From positions 53,077,676 to 53,141,675 of the forward strand of contig CM049316.1 of NCBI GenBank assembly GCA_026874595.1: 64,000 bases of DNA. The letters are read 5' to 3'. This stretch comes from Sipunculus nudus. Lineage: Eukaryota; Annelida; Sipuncula; Golfingiida; Sipunculidae. Below, one piece after another: positions 1 to 11,815 of the stretch. Below the pieces are notes generated by a model. That model was given only the letters and a program-made list of their open reading frames with translations, had not been told where the DNA came from and ran no database searches. A program made the translations under genes and the position numbers. How positions within the stretch are numbered: position 1 is the stretch's first letter; each line of letters opens with the position of its first letter.

Positions 1-370
1 CGTGCCCAAAGTTTTGCTCCAAAACAGAATATTTATTTCCCATTTTCCAATGATTGTTCAGCTACGTCATTGTATTTATCAAAGTTTCACGGATACTATG
101 CCTAGGTCATTTCCGCATGACAGAATTTTCCCAGTTTTCTCATTTATCGTTCACCTTTGATCTGTCTTACGTGTGTGTAAATCCATACGTCAATTTAGGC
201 TGAAATCACACAAAGCCCACATATGGTTTGATGTATCGGCATTTCAATATATTTTAGATGACTACATCTCTTACAAAAGACAAAAGTAGTGCCATCTACA
301 ATCGTTTTTTGGTTAAAATTATTGACAGTATTTTTTAGTATGGGCCTAAAATTTTACTTAAAAGTCCGTG
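1..370. other. Unannotated AT-rich sequence
   Basis: I see no gene, repeat or motif cluster here. Open frames are short and most begin at non-ATG codons. It leads into the degenerate tandem sequence that follows. Confidence 0.5.
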
Positions 371-383
371 CTTCTTGGATAGC

Positions 384-900
384 GTTCTCGTACACTAGAC
401 TGGTGGCGCTATATATATACTACTGTTTCACGCAGCATACATCCATGCACATATCACAGGGGTTGTTCGATATATTGGCCAGAAATGTTCTCGTATTCAA
501 GAATTGTGGTTCCAGCCACAATATTTTGGCAAAGCGTACATTCATGCACATATATTAGTAGTGGTGTGACATATGGCTTCATAGTTTGCATATCTATAAA
601 TATTGGATATATTGATCTCGTACACAGGACTTGTGGCGTCACTTGGAATTGCTTTTGAGTGGCCTCGATCTGTTCGTCCATTCTGAGTGATACGTTTCAT
701 GAAGGGTTTGATATAGTGGCCTGTAATGTTGCATGTTGAGAGCTTTCTCAAAACAAGACTGAGAGCGCCCCTAACAATTGATTTCCTAAGCTTCAGTCCG
801 TGGAGTATTTTTTTAGGGGGGGTAGAAATCACGGTAGCTGATTCTCATTCAACTAAGTCACCGATATCTACGGAGTATGAATTGCGGCGCCACCTATGTC
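384..900. repeat. Degenerate tandem repeat, unit about 103-129 bp
   Basis: A diverged motif of the form (G/T)TCTCGTAC...GACTGGTGGCGC returns at about 384, 487, 614, 743 and 863, so spacing is 103-129 bp. A second shared motif (GGGTTGTTCGATATATTGGCC-like) is at about 461 and 703, two units apart. Copies are strongly diverged, which suggests an old array or the core of a dispersed element. It runs almost directly into the 27-bp minisatellite. The repeated TGGTGGCGC word resembles the core of CTCF-type sites, but that could be coincidence. Confidence 0.4.
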
Positions 901-961
901 ACATGTCAATAGGTCACAAAGCAAGACCTATTCAAAAGGTTGCATTGTTTGTGAATACTTC

Positions 962-2156
962 GGTGATGAATGTTTGAGTGGACTTCCTGGTGATGAATAT
1001 TTAAGTGGACTTCCTGGTGATGAATGTTTGAGTGGACTTACTGGTGATGAATCTTTTAATGAACTTCATGGTGATGAATGATTGAGTGAATTTCCTGGTG
1101 ATGAATGCTTTATCTGTCTTCCTGGTGATGAATGTTTGGTGTACTTTTTGGTTATGAATGTTTTACCTAGCTTACTGGTGATGAATCTTTTAATGGACTT
1201 CCTGTTGATGACTGTTTTATCTGTCTTACTGTTGATGAATTTTTTAATGGACTTCCTGTTGATGAATGCTTTATCTGGCTTCTTGGTGATGAATGTTTGG
1301 TGTACTATTTGGTTATGATTGATTTACCTAGCTTACTGGTGATGAATCTTTTAATGGACTGCCTGTCGATGAATGCTTTATCTGTCTCGTATTTTTTTGT
1401 TATGAATGATTTACCTAGCTTCCTGGTGGTGAAACTTTTTATGGACTTCCTGATGATGAATGTTTGAGTGGACTTCCTGTTGAAGAACGTTTTATCTAGC
1501 TTCCTGGTGGTGAATCTTTTTATGGAATTCCTGGTGATTAATGTAAAACTGGACATCCTGGTGATCAATATTTTATTGACCTTCCTGGTGATGAATGTTA
1601 ACAGAGAATGGCTGTTGATGAATATTTTAGTGGACATCCTGGTGATGAATGTTTGAGTGGACTCCTGATGATGAATGCTTTCTCTGGCTTCCTGGTGATG
1701 AATGTTTGGTGAACTTTTTGGTTATGAATGTGTTTTTTTTTCTAGCTTACTGGTGGAGAATCTTTTAATGGACTTCCTGTTGAAGAATGTTTTATCTAGC
1801 TTCCTGGTGGTGAATCTTTTTATGGAATTCCTGGTGATGAATATTTGAGTGGACTTCCTGGTGATCAATATTTTATTTACCTTCCTGGTGATGAATGTTA
1901 ACAGAGAATGGCTGTTGATGAATATTTTAGTGGACATCCTTGTGATGAATGTTTGAGTGGACTTACTGGTGTTTAATGATTTACTAGATTTCTTGGTGAT
2001 GAATTTTTTAGTGGACTTCCTGGTGATGAAAGTTTTACTGGAATTCCTGGTGTTGAATATTTTACTTCACTTTCTGGTGATGAATGTTTTAGTGGACTTC
2101 CTGATAAATAATAATTTACTGGACTTCCTGATGAATAATATTTACTGGACGTCCTG
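962..2156. repeat. Minisatellite, 27-bp unit (about 44 copies)
   Basis: The unit begins GGTGATGAATGTTTGAGTGG and ends ACTTCCT. Twenty-seven bp is nine codons, so phase is kept and long frames stay open on both strands, for example GDECLSGLP-type repeats on plus. These frames are interrupted and shift, so I do not call a protein. Higher-order structure is present: a TGAATGCTTTATCTG variant followed by TTTGGTGTACT recurs at about 1100 and 1262 (six units apart), and a block at about 1483-1655 is repeated at about 1771-1940. Divergence is moderate, with many single-base variants, so the array is older than the 48-51 kb satellite. Confidence 0.9.
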
Positions 2157-2528
2157 TTTTAGTTATGAATATGTCAACCAAATTTATTATATTTCTTTTT
2201 CTAAAATTCTTGGAAATTGCAGGTAACTTTTCAGAAATGAAGATTTGCAATGTAAAATAATACACTTTTAATTCTACTGCACTGTATGTGCCATAAACTA
2301 AAATCTATGAAATTATACATCAGTTGAGAATTTTAGATCCTAAAAATAAGGCTTAATATTGACGGAAGTAAGGAAAAAAGAGAAGCCACCGGTTTTGTAT
2401 ACCGGTGTAGTACCGGTCACGTCTGGGGAGCGTGTGCCAAATGTCTTCGCATGGACCTGGGTCATAATCTCTCTGTTGTCACCCTGTTTATATAGAATGC
2501 TCACCAAAGCCATCAACCAAGGCCCGGG
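2157..2528. other. Unique spacer with three ACCGGT words
   Basis: AT-rich single-copy sequence. ACCGGT occurs three times within 30 bp (2388, 2401, 2412). This is a palindromic word repeated in a short space, of unknown meaning. No gene is recognised. Confidence 0.4.
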
Positions 2529-2747
2529 ATGAAGCCCTTTCTGTTGTATTATTGGTTGTTGACATTAATTAATGTCGTGTTCTGCCTCCGGCTTGTGGTA
2601 TCCATGCTTATAACAACAGGACTGATCGTGACTTTACGCCCTGGACATCTGTTATTGTTCCCCAAAGCTTTGATGTGGCGTCCGATTCAAAGTGAAGATT
2701 TGTCGGCCAACATCGAAGAAATATTTAAAGTTGATTCACAGCAGTGA
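2529..2747 (+). CDS. Small hydrophobic ORF, unrecognised
   Basis: ATG-started frame of 72 codons. The first 37 residues are strongly hydrophobic (Leu/Ile/Val/Tyr-rich, like a signal anchor or membrane segment) and the tail is polar and acidic (SEDLSANIEEIF). I recognise no family. It lies just upstream of the TATA-containing stretch and the cysteine-rich exon candidate, so it could be an upstream exon of the same transcript, part of a transposon, or chance. Single-copy base composition slightly richer in G+C than its surroundings is the only support. Confidence 0.2.
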   Translation: MKPFLLYYWLLTLINVVFCLRLVVSMLITTGLIVTLRPGHLLLFPKALMWRPIQSEDLSANIEEIFKVDSQQ

Positions 2748-2796
2748 AAGCGTGTTGGACAACAGTGGGATGAAACTAAGTGTGTGTTGGCTCTGA

Positions 2797-2838
2797 TATA
2801 AAAGACACTTCAAGCACCCACCGCGGGCTGCTTTCTCA
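2797..2838 (+). promoter_or_regulatory. Candidate core promoter: TATAAAAG plus initiator-like TCAATA
   Basis: TATAAAAG at 2797-2804 is followed by CTTTCTCAATA with a possible initiator A at 2838. The spacing (about 41 bp) is longer than the usual 30 bp, so start-site placement is uncertain. The ATG of the cysteine-rich frame is 33 bp further on. Alternatively the pyrimidine-rich TTTCTCAATAAACCTTCACAG (AG at 2851-2852) is a splice acceptor. Confidence 0.3.
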
Positions 2839-2870
2839 ATAAACCTTCACAGGTGCGAAAATTAAAATAA

Positions 2871-3038
2871 ATGGCCGAGCTGCTTGTTTGTGAAGGATGC
2901 AAAAGGACTTGGACAAGGCCCAGGAGAAAGCTTCAGCATCGGAATTGTAAGGCAAGGATTATTTGTGAGCAGAATAAATGTGACCTTCACAAGTCTTGTC
3001 AACAGACCTGTTGTTTGGGCTTCACCACGCCGGCCACA
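2871..3038 (+). CDS. Candidate first coding exon of a cysteine-rich protein
   Basis: The frame starts MAELLVCEGCKRTW and runs 56 codons to a good splice donor, ACA|GTAAGT (GT at 3039-3040), ending exactly on a codon boundary (phase 0). It carries nine cysteines, including CxxC at residues 7-10 and a later CxxxC and CC, with a basic stretch (RPRRK) between them. This suggests a metal-binding or transposon-associated cysteine-rich peptide. I do not recognise the family. The ATG context is fair (G at +4, T at -3). No downstream partner exon could be identified. If not spliced, the frame runs on to a stop at about 3101. Confidence 0.35.
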
Positions 3039-3226
3039 GTAAGTAAAACGTGCAGATCCCGGAAGAGCTGCGGAATGTCAGTGTTAGAGGCAACGTGTTA
3101 ACGTTAGGAATACATTTTGGAACTTCAAGTATATGCTTAAGTCTTAGGAAAAACACTCATTTTCTGGAATTGAATGATAATTTATTTCAAGATTTACTGA
3201 AGGGTTTCGTTGGGCGAATGCAGAAA

Positions 3227-3228
<2 letters not shown>

Positions 3229-3300
<72 letters not shown>
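3229..3300. repeat. (TA)n microsatellite, about 72 bp
   Basis: Uninterrupted TA dinucleotides, 21 bp before a head module of the dispersed element at 3321. Long tracts like this are unstable and often mis-assembled. Confidence 0.98.
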
Positions 3301-3303
<3 letters not shown>

Positions 3304-3320
3304 ATATACCAAATACAGAA

Positions 3321-5288
3321 ACCAAGTGACCTATAGGTCATGGCACTCAGCTGAAATTGAATATGACTAAATATACACTTTAATGGTCTACATGAAAGAT
3401 ATAGGAACCTTCTTATGCATGCTCAAGGATTTGCAACAGTAAATCAGCATTTCAAGTATGTGACTTTAATAGACTTGTAAAATATATCTTTGGGAACGTA
3501 TGAAACCTTGTTAATGATAGTATTCGAAAAAAGTCTAAAGTCTGAAACCATTTAATGATTTTAATAGGGAAACAAGAGACCCATGGGTCACAGCGCTCGG
3601 CTGAATTTTTCTATTACATAAAAATATCAAAATCTGGTGGACAGAAAAGGAAAGAACTGTGTGTTCTTGATGTATTATTGCATGCACTTAATATGTAATT
3701 CCTGATGGTACAGCCATTTGGCAATATCATTAAATGTCTGTCCTGCATGTAAAGTTTCCTTTCTCTTAGTTCAAAATATATGTGATGTTGCTTGTGCTTC
3801 TACAATGATAGTACATGCTATAGAAGGGCATTTTTGTCTCTATAAGAGAAAAGGGCACCAAAGCTACTTAAAAATAATGTTTGATCTGCCTGATATGACT
3901 GTAGATATACTGACTCTGAAGTCATGATTCTCAAAAATTTATTTTTATGAATGTATAATATAAGCAAATATACATTTAACGGATTTTTAGTCACCAAAAG
4001 TGAAAAAAATTATCTCAACTGCATGACTGAAACAGGCATTAAAGATAAGATCACACAGTTACTATAAGGCAACACAGACAAATTAGAGGTGGTTCTGGAG
4101 CACCAACATATATACCTGACAAAGGTCTGTCTGCTTTGAGAGAAAACATCATGCTTCAAGTATTCAGTATAACTAGTCGCTAGTTCTCCCTTCAAAATTT
4201 ACCTTATGAGTTTCATTCAGAAGTCACAGATTTCCACTCCGTCAACAAATGTAAAAAAGCACACGATTGCAGGAAAATGTTTTAGGGCGGTGTATCATAC
4301 CATATCTTATACTGCCATATTATCAGAAGTAAATATATAACGGTATTTTTTACATTCTATGTTGCATCTGAAAAAAATTTAGATGGACAGAAAAATGGAC
4401 AGACAGAACTGATCACTTTATTTCCCTTTATGTTGATAAGGAAAATAATGATTTCAAGTTTTTAGTAATATAAAGAATATTTGCAATATAACAAATCTCA
4501 AAATCAAAGTTGAATAGGAATTTAGAGGTTCAAGTTGTATCATTATTTATTACCTTGCCCTTTATCATATCAAATTATGCCTACACATATATAGATTAAC
4601 TATTAAATCATAAAATGTTAAACTGAATTTAAATTAAAAAAATGTAACGATAAAATTTTTACAAAATTCAATAATTCGTGTTATTTCTTGGATCCGAATT
4701 CCAAAAAAAGTTTGTACTTCCAGTTTTCAGTTTATCGTACATGCTTAAGTTTATGACCTAAATTGAATTTTAACTCAAATAAAAGATAACGTAAATTAAA
4801 ATCAATGAAAAGTCTGTTTTTTTTTAAATCAGATAAACACTTGATTTGATGCGGGAGAAATAATATCATTCAGCTTATTGTTAAAGCGTCTCAACTGTAA
4901 TTTCATCTTTAATATATTCAATTGTACCCTGTTTAAAGGTACCTTATATGTTCCGGTCCGTAACTTATGTATTACTGACTTATTTCAAGCTAAAAAAATG
5001 TGTACAGATACCATTGTGCCAAGTATGAAGAAAAACAAACTAGAGGTTTTGGTATTAGACAGTCCTAAAATGTAGCAGTATATGTTTTCAATGGAAAATT
5101 GAATTTCCGTAATTTGTAAAGGGATAAAGTCGCATTGACCTAGTTTTGACTTTTTTATGAGACCTTCGAGACATCTTAGAGTATTTAATTTTTATTCGTA
5201 TATCCGATGGTTTGAAAACAAGGCACGCAATGTGCTGACGGAGATCGCTATAGCTCAGGTGACTAATAGTCAATTAAGCTAAAAATCA
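3321..5288 (+). mobile_element. Head/tail dispersed element, copy 1 (nonautonomous)
   Basis: Two head modules are seen: AGTGACCTATAGGTCATGGC with CTCAGCTG (3321-3353), and GAGACCCATGGGTCACAGCG with CTCGGCTGA (3571-3603). The tail module GATCGCTATAGCTCAGG...GTCAATTAAGCTAAAAATC is at 5243-5288. The AT-rich interior has no coding capacity. Around 4946-5170 it shares diverged motifs (CCGTAACTTAT, AATGGAAAA, CCTTCGAGA) with the repeat units of copy 2 at 9440-9640. The double head suggests a nested or tandem insertion. From memory the ends match a very common bivalve repeat family; a transposition mechanism is not evident and no target duplication was identified. Confidence 0.6.
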
Positions 5289-6260
5289 AAGCCAATGGAC
5301 CCCTACCCCCCCCCCCCCCCCGCCCGCTCCCCCACCGTGACCGCTTCTGATCTTAAAACCTATTTTAAGATGAGTTCATGCAGACAACACCGAACAGGCC
5401 TTCTATGAGGGCCTATAATGAAAAGACACGGGGAAAGTAAAACCGTAGTAATATACCAAACATTGAAAACTGATGTCAAATCAGCAACAGCATATATAGG
5501 CCAGTATACGAAGACCGTCAATGTCCGCTTTATGTGGCTACATCATCTGCTAGCAAAGAACCTTATTTACATTTACATTTACATTTTTGTTTATTATTTT
5601 ATATAATTAAGTGAGAAATTACATTAATACTGTTACAGTGAAACATCTCATTCTGGACATATATCCAAGAAGATATGTGAAATTATGAAAGTAGAATGAA
5701 ACATCCCGTTTTGGGAACTTAATGTTTTAGTCTTATGGTCATCATAGTAATTCACTTGATCATCATTAATTTGTAGAAAAGAAAATATGTTCATGATATT
5801 ATTTAAACCGGTATAACGCGAGTATTAGGGACGCGTGTGGAATTGCAATAGTGCAAGACCATACATATATGTATTGTACGCGTGAATACGGTTGACAGCT
5901 TCATGACATGTATTGATCATTATAATTATTTTTGAAGCTGTTGCTGTAATAAGAGAAATACATTTGAAATATAATAAAAATAAAAATGGATAAATGACAA
6001 ATCAATACGCAAACAAACTAATTAAATATCTTGACAGAATATACTTTTAAATGGCCATTTCACAGGCATCTGGTCCTAATAATTTAATAAAATCACAACT
6101 TTTAAAGGCTGTTTCATTTAGTGTTTTCATTTTTCACCAATGCTGGTCGAATCAAGGGGTCAAAATATTAAGTTAATCACTTAATAGTTTTGCAAGGTAA
6201 AATACGAGAACAATAATTTGTATTCATGTTTATATGTATTCAGGAGCAGTAAACTAATAT
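5289..6260. other. AT-rich spacer with a C-tract
   Basis: A 16-bp C run (5306-5321) directly follows the element tail. The only other feature is a short TTTACA repeat at about 5567-5586. No gene or structured repeat is seen in the rest. Confidence 0.5.
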
Positions 6261-6483
6261 ATGATGCACAGTAAGATCATATAGTAGCATGAATTTTAAT
6301 GATTCATGTAAATAAATATGATGCACAGTAAGGTCATGGTAACATGAGTTTTAATGATTCATGTAAATAAATATGATATCCAACAAGGTCATGGAAGCAT
6401 GAGTTTTATTGATACAGGTAAATGAATATTATGCACAGTAAGGTCATGGTAGCATGAATTTTATTGATACGGGTAAATGAATA
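6261..6483. repeat. Tandem repeat, 55-57-bp unit (4 copies)
   Basis: Units start ATGATGCACAGTAAGGTCAT and end GGTAAATGAAT. They begin at 6261, 6318, 6373 and 6428, and a truncated copy follows at 6483. The later copies acquire the ACAGGTAAA motif that opens the neighbouring 25-bp array, so the two arrays are joined by intermediate units. Confidence 0.85.
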
Positions 6484-6504
6484 TGGAAGCATGAGTTTTA
6501 ATAA

Positions 6505-7800
6505 TACAGGTAAACATAACAAGAATTTATACAGGTAAACATAACAAGCATATAGACAGGTATACATAAAAGCATATATACAGGTATACATTTAAAACAT
6601 AGGTATTCATAACAAGCACATATACACGTAAAAATAACAAGCATATATCAGGGTATACATAACAAGTATATATACAGGTATACATAAGAAGCATATATAC
6701 AGGTATACAAAACAAGCATATATAAAGGTATACATAACAAGCATATATACAGGTATCCATAACAAGCATATGTACAAGTATACATAACAAGCATATATAC
6801 AGATAAACATAACAAGCATATGTACAGGTATACAAAACAAGCATATATACAGGTATACATAACAAGCATATATACATGTATCTATAAAAAGCATATATAC
6901 AGGTACACATAACAAGCATATATACAGGTATACATAACATGCATATGTACTGGTATACATAACAAGCATATTTACAGGTATCTATGAAAAGCAGATATAC
7001 AGGTAAACATAACAAGCATATACAGGTATACATAATATGCATAGGTACGGGTATTCATAATAAGCATTGATACAGGTATTCATAACAAGAATATAAAAAG
7101 GTATACATTAAAAACATACATTCAGCTATACAAAACAAGCCTATATACAGGTATACATAACAAGCATATATCAGGGTATACATAACAAGCATATATACAG
7201 ATATACATAATAAGCATATTTAAGGGTATATATAACAATCACATATACAGGTATATGTAACAAGTATATATACAGGTACACATAACAAGCATATATAAAG
7301 GTAAACATAGCAAGCGTATACACAGGTCTACAATATAAACATATATAAAGGTAAACATAACAAGCATATGTACAGGTACACATAAAAAGCATATATATAC
7401 ATGGGTATACATAACAAATATATATATATAACAAGCATATATAGAGTTATTCGTATCACGCATAGATACAGGTACAGTTACATAAATGTCATATATACAG
7501 GTATATAAAACAAGCATACGCACGGGTATACATAACAAGCAAATATACAGGTATACATAACAAGCATATATACAGGTATACAAAATATTCATAGGTACAG
7601 TTATACAAAACAAACATATATACAGGTGTACATAACAAGCATAAAAACAGGTATACACAGCATGTATACAGGCATAGATACAGATATACATAACAGGCAT
7701 TTATACAGGTATACAAAACAAGCATATATAAAGGTATACATAAAAGCATTTATACAGGTATACATAACAAGCATATATACGGGTATACAACAGGTATTGT
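6505..7800. repeat. Minisatellite, 25-bp unit, array A (about 50 copies)
   Basis: The typical unit is GCATATATACAGGTATACAT plus AACAA. Because 25 is not a multiple of three, reading frames cycle every 75 bp and give Tyr/Cys/Ile-rich minus-strand frames up to 171 codons. These are artefacts of the repeat, not genes. Variation is mostly single substitutions, with some 24- and 26-bp units. Confidence 0.95.
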
Positions 7801-7863
7801 TACGGAACCTAATATAAACAGATCACGTATGCGTGATGAACACAAATTTTGTAATGGAGATAA

Positions 7864-10190
7864 AAACAAGGGACCTATGGGTCACGGCGCTCAGCTGTTA
7901 TATATGATAAAAAAATATGATTTAGAAATGAGGCACATGCTGGTTTTGTGTGGTAATAAATATAAGCTGTATTATGAGTTGTTGTTGTTAAGCTTATGTA
8001 TGATTCTGATAGTGCCTTTGGAGACAGGGAAGAGGATTGATTTCATTTATTTTATTAACAAATGGAGTACTGTTGTCACACAGATTTTGACTTGGCCATA
8101 TAACTTATAAGCAGAACATATAATATAAGAGTTTAACTATTTATTAAAATAAATTATAAATATTGTCCCAAATATAATTTTTATTAAAAATAATAAGAGA
8201 ATCGTATGATTTTTTTAAAATGAAATAAAACTGAAATGATTATTAAAATAATATTAAAGAATTTATTCATGAATGCATTCATGAATACATTTTGAAAGTA
8301 ATTGCACTGGTATTCAATTACTTTCATTTTTACCTGAATTCCCATTCTTTATGCAAGAAATTTTATAATGGAGTACATATTCATATTCGTATTTATATAC
8401 AATTGCAAAGTATTTGCACCATGTCTGGTATTTATTCAGTTTTCACCAAACAATGATGCTGAGAATCCAGAATATACAAAATTCACACATTTAAATAATG
8501 AACATAAGTACTTGGTTTTATGGCTTTTATTTATATTAAAAAAATAAAATGTAATATATTCATTTTGGACTAATTTCACATCAATGTACATACTAGACAC
8601 AGTAGGAATCTAGATTAATATTATCAACTGCATCTTTGTCTATCATTAATTTCCTTCATATGATCCCTAATGATTAGTAATGAATAATATGATTACCTTT
8701 TTATCATTAAAATTGAACTGAAAAATACCATAGGTGACCGCATGGTGTTATTTGGAATATGTGACATTCTATCTATCGATACAAGATTCTTATATCATCA
8801 GTAACTGCAAGTTAATTTCCTGTTATTATCAACTAACAAATTCCTTTTCTATTTTTCTTTAATTTGTTATTAAAAACCAATAAAAATTTATTAATTTATT
8901 GTTTATCGTTATGTTGTTGGTTAAAACTACTAGATGAGTTGGGTTGACACGTGGATCAACTGTGGCTGGCCATAAGTTGCCTGGCTGCCCCAGTGTATGC
9001 CTCGCCTCAAGCATGCATAATTTGCTGAAAGTTCAACAAGGTCATCATACAGGTGACTCAAGAGGGGCTGGAGAGAGCCAAGGCCTGACAAGGTCTCATA
9101 AAAACATAAATAAAAGCTAAAATTTTTGGCAAATTTCTTTCAGCTTTCTAAACTAAAAAGCTGAAATCCTTATGTTTGCATGATATGAAAATTATATCAA
9201 CAGTGCTCACAGGAAACAAACGTGCCATGGTCAAAGTTGGGCAAAATTTAAGGTACTAATTTTATATTTATACTAATAACTTGTAAAATTTGAAAAATTC
9301 AGAACTAATTTTGGGTATTCAATGGAATCTTGATTAAATAATGTTACATCCCTTACAAAAAATCTCTAGCTTCAGCAATCCTCTTGTTAAGGGAGTAAAT
9401 ATATTTCTTGATATTTTACAAAGTGCATTATGTTTCGGCCCATAACTTAAAACAGTTACGCAATACTGACATCATTTCTGGCATGTGCATAGAGAATGTA
9501 TAGAAAAATATGTATTTTATATATGATTAAAGTCAGATCAGTGGTTTTGATATAAGGCAGTCTTGAAGTGTAAGAATGGGATTTTAATGGAAAAATGAAG
9601 TTTTTCATTAATATCTCGAAGGTATTAAGTCCTTGTGACCAAACTCTTGGCATGGTAGGGGATTTTGGAGACTTCTAATTGTATGCCAAATTTTAGGAAC
9701 TGAGAGCTGAAGCTGGGGAGCTGCAAACTCCATAACACTAGGTTGATGTAAACAATATGTTACATGGTGCTTGAAAACTTGAATAAAATCTACAGTTTTT
9801 GATCAACTGGTTTCAAATTTTTGGTGTTAACAGACAAAATGCTAACAAAAACATGCTGTGAAAATAAAATCCACAGTACTTACAGGAAAAAAAGTGCCAT
9901 GGTCAAAGTTGGGCAAAATTTAAGGTACCAATTTTTTATTTTTGTTAATATTTTAAAAAATTTAAAAGATTTTGATCTAATTTTGGGTATACAATTTAAT
10001 TTTGATTAATTTATGTTATATTACTGGAAAAAAGTCCATAGCTCTATTATGTTTTGTGTTAAGTGATCAAATATCTTTCCTGAGTGCATTATGTTTGGGC
10101 CCATAACTTTTTTAAATTATATAATATAGACATAATTTCTGGCATGTACATAGGAACTATATAGAGGAATATTTATGGTAAATACGCACA
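7864..10190 (+). mobile_element. Head/tail dispersed element, copy 2, with tandem core, tail missing
   Basis: The head module is GGGACCTATGGGTCACGGCG with CTCAGCTG (7864-7897). The interior contains two diverged tandem units about 670 bp apart. ACAGG...GTGCCATGGTCAAAGTTGGG is at about 9205 and 9875. GTGCATTATGTTTSGGCCCA, followed by TAACTT and TTTCTGGCATGT, is at about 9423 and 10085. The expected GATCGCTATAGC tail is not found, so the copy is 3'-truncated near 10190, where the second 25-bp array begins. A short open frame at 7829-8110 (93 codons) overlaps the head and is not considered a gene. Confidence 0.55.
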
Positions 10191-10249
10191 GGGCTTGCGC
10201 CGAACACGAATCAGAATGTCAAGCACATGTTCAGCTATGTAAAAGCCTG

Positions 10250-11815
10250 CGCATAATAAACATATACATGTAACAAGATACATATTCCAAACATATTCCA
10301 CAAGGATGTATACAGCTACACACCTCAAAGAGTACATAGTGATATACACCCCAGGCATATATACAGGCACACCCAATGCATATATACAGGTGTACATCAA
10401 AAAAACATATATACCGGTCTACATAACAAACATATGTGTAGGAACACACCCAAAGCATATATAGAGGTGTACATCAAAAACATATATATATGTAAACATA
10501 ACAAGAATATATGGAGGAACACACCCCATGCATATATACAGGTGAAAATCAAAAACATATATACAGGTATACATATCAAGCATATATGCAGTAAAACACC
10601 CAATGCATATATATACAGGTGTACAACCAAAGCATATATAAAGGTAAACATCCCAAGCATATATACAAGAACACATACAAAACATATACCTAAAGCATAT
10701 ATACAGGTAAACATACTAAAGATATATACAGGTGTACATACCAGGCATATTTACTGGAAAAAATCAAAAGCTTGTATACGGGTACACACCCAAAGCACAA
10801 TTACAGATTAAACCTGAAACATTTATACAGGTAAACACCCTTATATACGCACGTACACACCCCAAGCATATACAGTATACAGGATCACTGCCTTAGTATA
10901 AAAAACGGAAAACATCCAAAGCATATATAGATTTTTACAGCCCAATCATATATATATATAGGTATACACCCCATGCATATTTCAGGCACACACTAAAAGT
11001 TTATACATACAGATATACACCCCAAGCATACTTACAGGTACCAACCAAAGCCTATATAATTGTACACACCACAAGAATATACAGGTATACATCCCAAGCA
11101 TATACTAGTGTACAGGTGCATACCTCCTAGCATATATACAGGTACACCCCCCAAGCATAGAGGTCCATACCCCAAACATATATATAGACCATATATACAG
11201 ATATACACCAAACCATATACACAGGTATACACCTCAAGCATATTACAGGTACAAACCCATAGTGTATACTCAGGTACACATCCCAAGCATATATAATGGT
11301 ACACATTCCAAGCATATATACCTTTAAACTCTAAAGCATATATACAGGTAAATATCCCAAGCATATATAAGGGTACATGTCGCACCCAAAGCATACATAA
11401 AGATATATACTCCAAGCATATGTACAGGTATACACCCTAAGCATATACACAGGTAAACATATTAAGTATATATATATACAGGTACACATACCAGGAATAT
11501 TTACAGGTAAACAAACCAAAGATATATACAGGTACACCTACTGAGGATATATAGAGGTATACTTACCAAGCATATAAACAGGAACTCAACCAGAGCGTAA
11601 ATACCGGTAAACATCCAAAACATATATACAGGTATACATCAAAAGCATATATACAGGTAAACATACTAAGGATTTATACAGGTATACATACCAGGCATAT
11701 TTACAGGAAACACCCAAAGCGTAAATACAGGTATACACCCCAAGCATATATACAAGTAAACATACTAAGGATATGTACAGGTATACATACCAACAATGCT
11801 ATTATATACAGGTAC
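10250..11815. repeat. Minisatellite, 25-bp unit, array B
   Basis: Same family as array A (core GCATATATACAGGTA) but with the variant CACCCCAA in place of CATAACAA and more divergence. About 60 copies. Plus- and minus-strand frames of 60-127 codons inside it are repeat artefacts. Arrays A and B are in the same orientation and flank element copy 2. Confidence 0.93.

Noticed and set aside
962-2156. CRISPR-like array
   Set aside because: Units are contiguous with no unique spacers and the genome is animal; this is a minisatellite. The same applies to all other arrays.
6527-7700. Long Tyr/Cys-rich minus-strand frames (up to 171 codons)
   Set aside because: They follow from the 25-bp minisatellite; composition and period match the repeat exactly.
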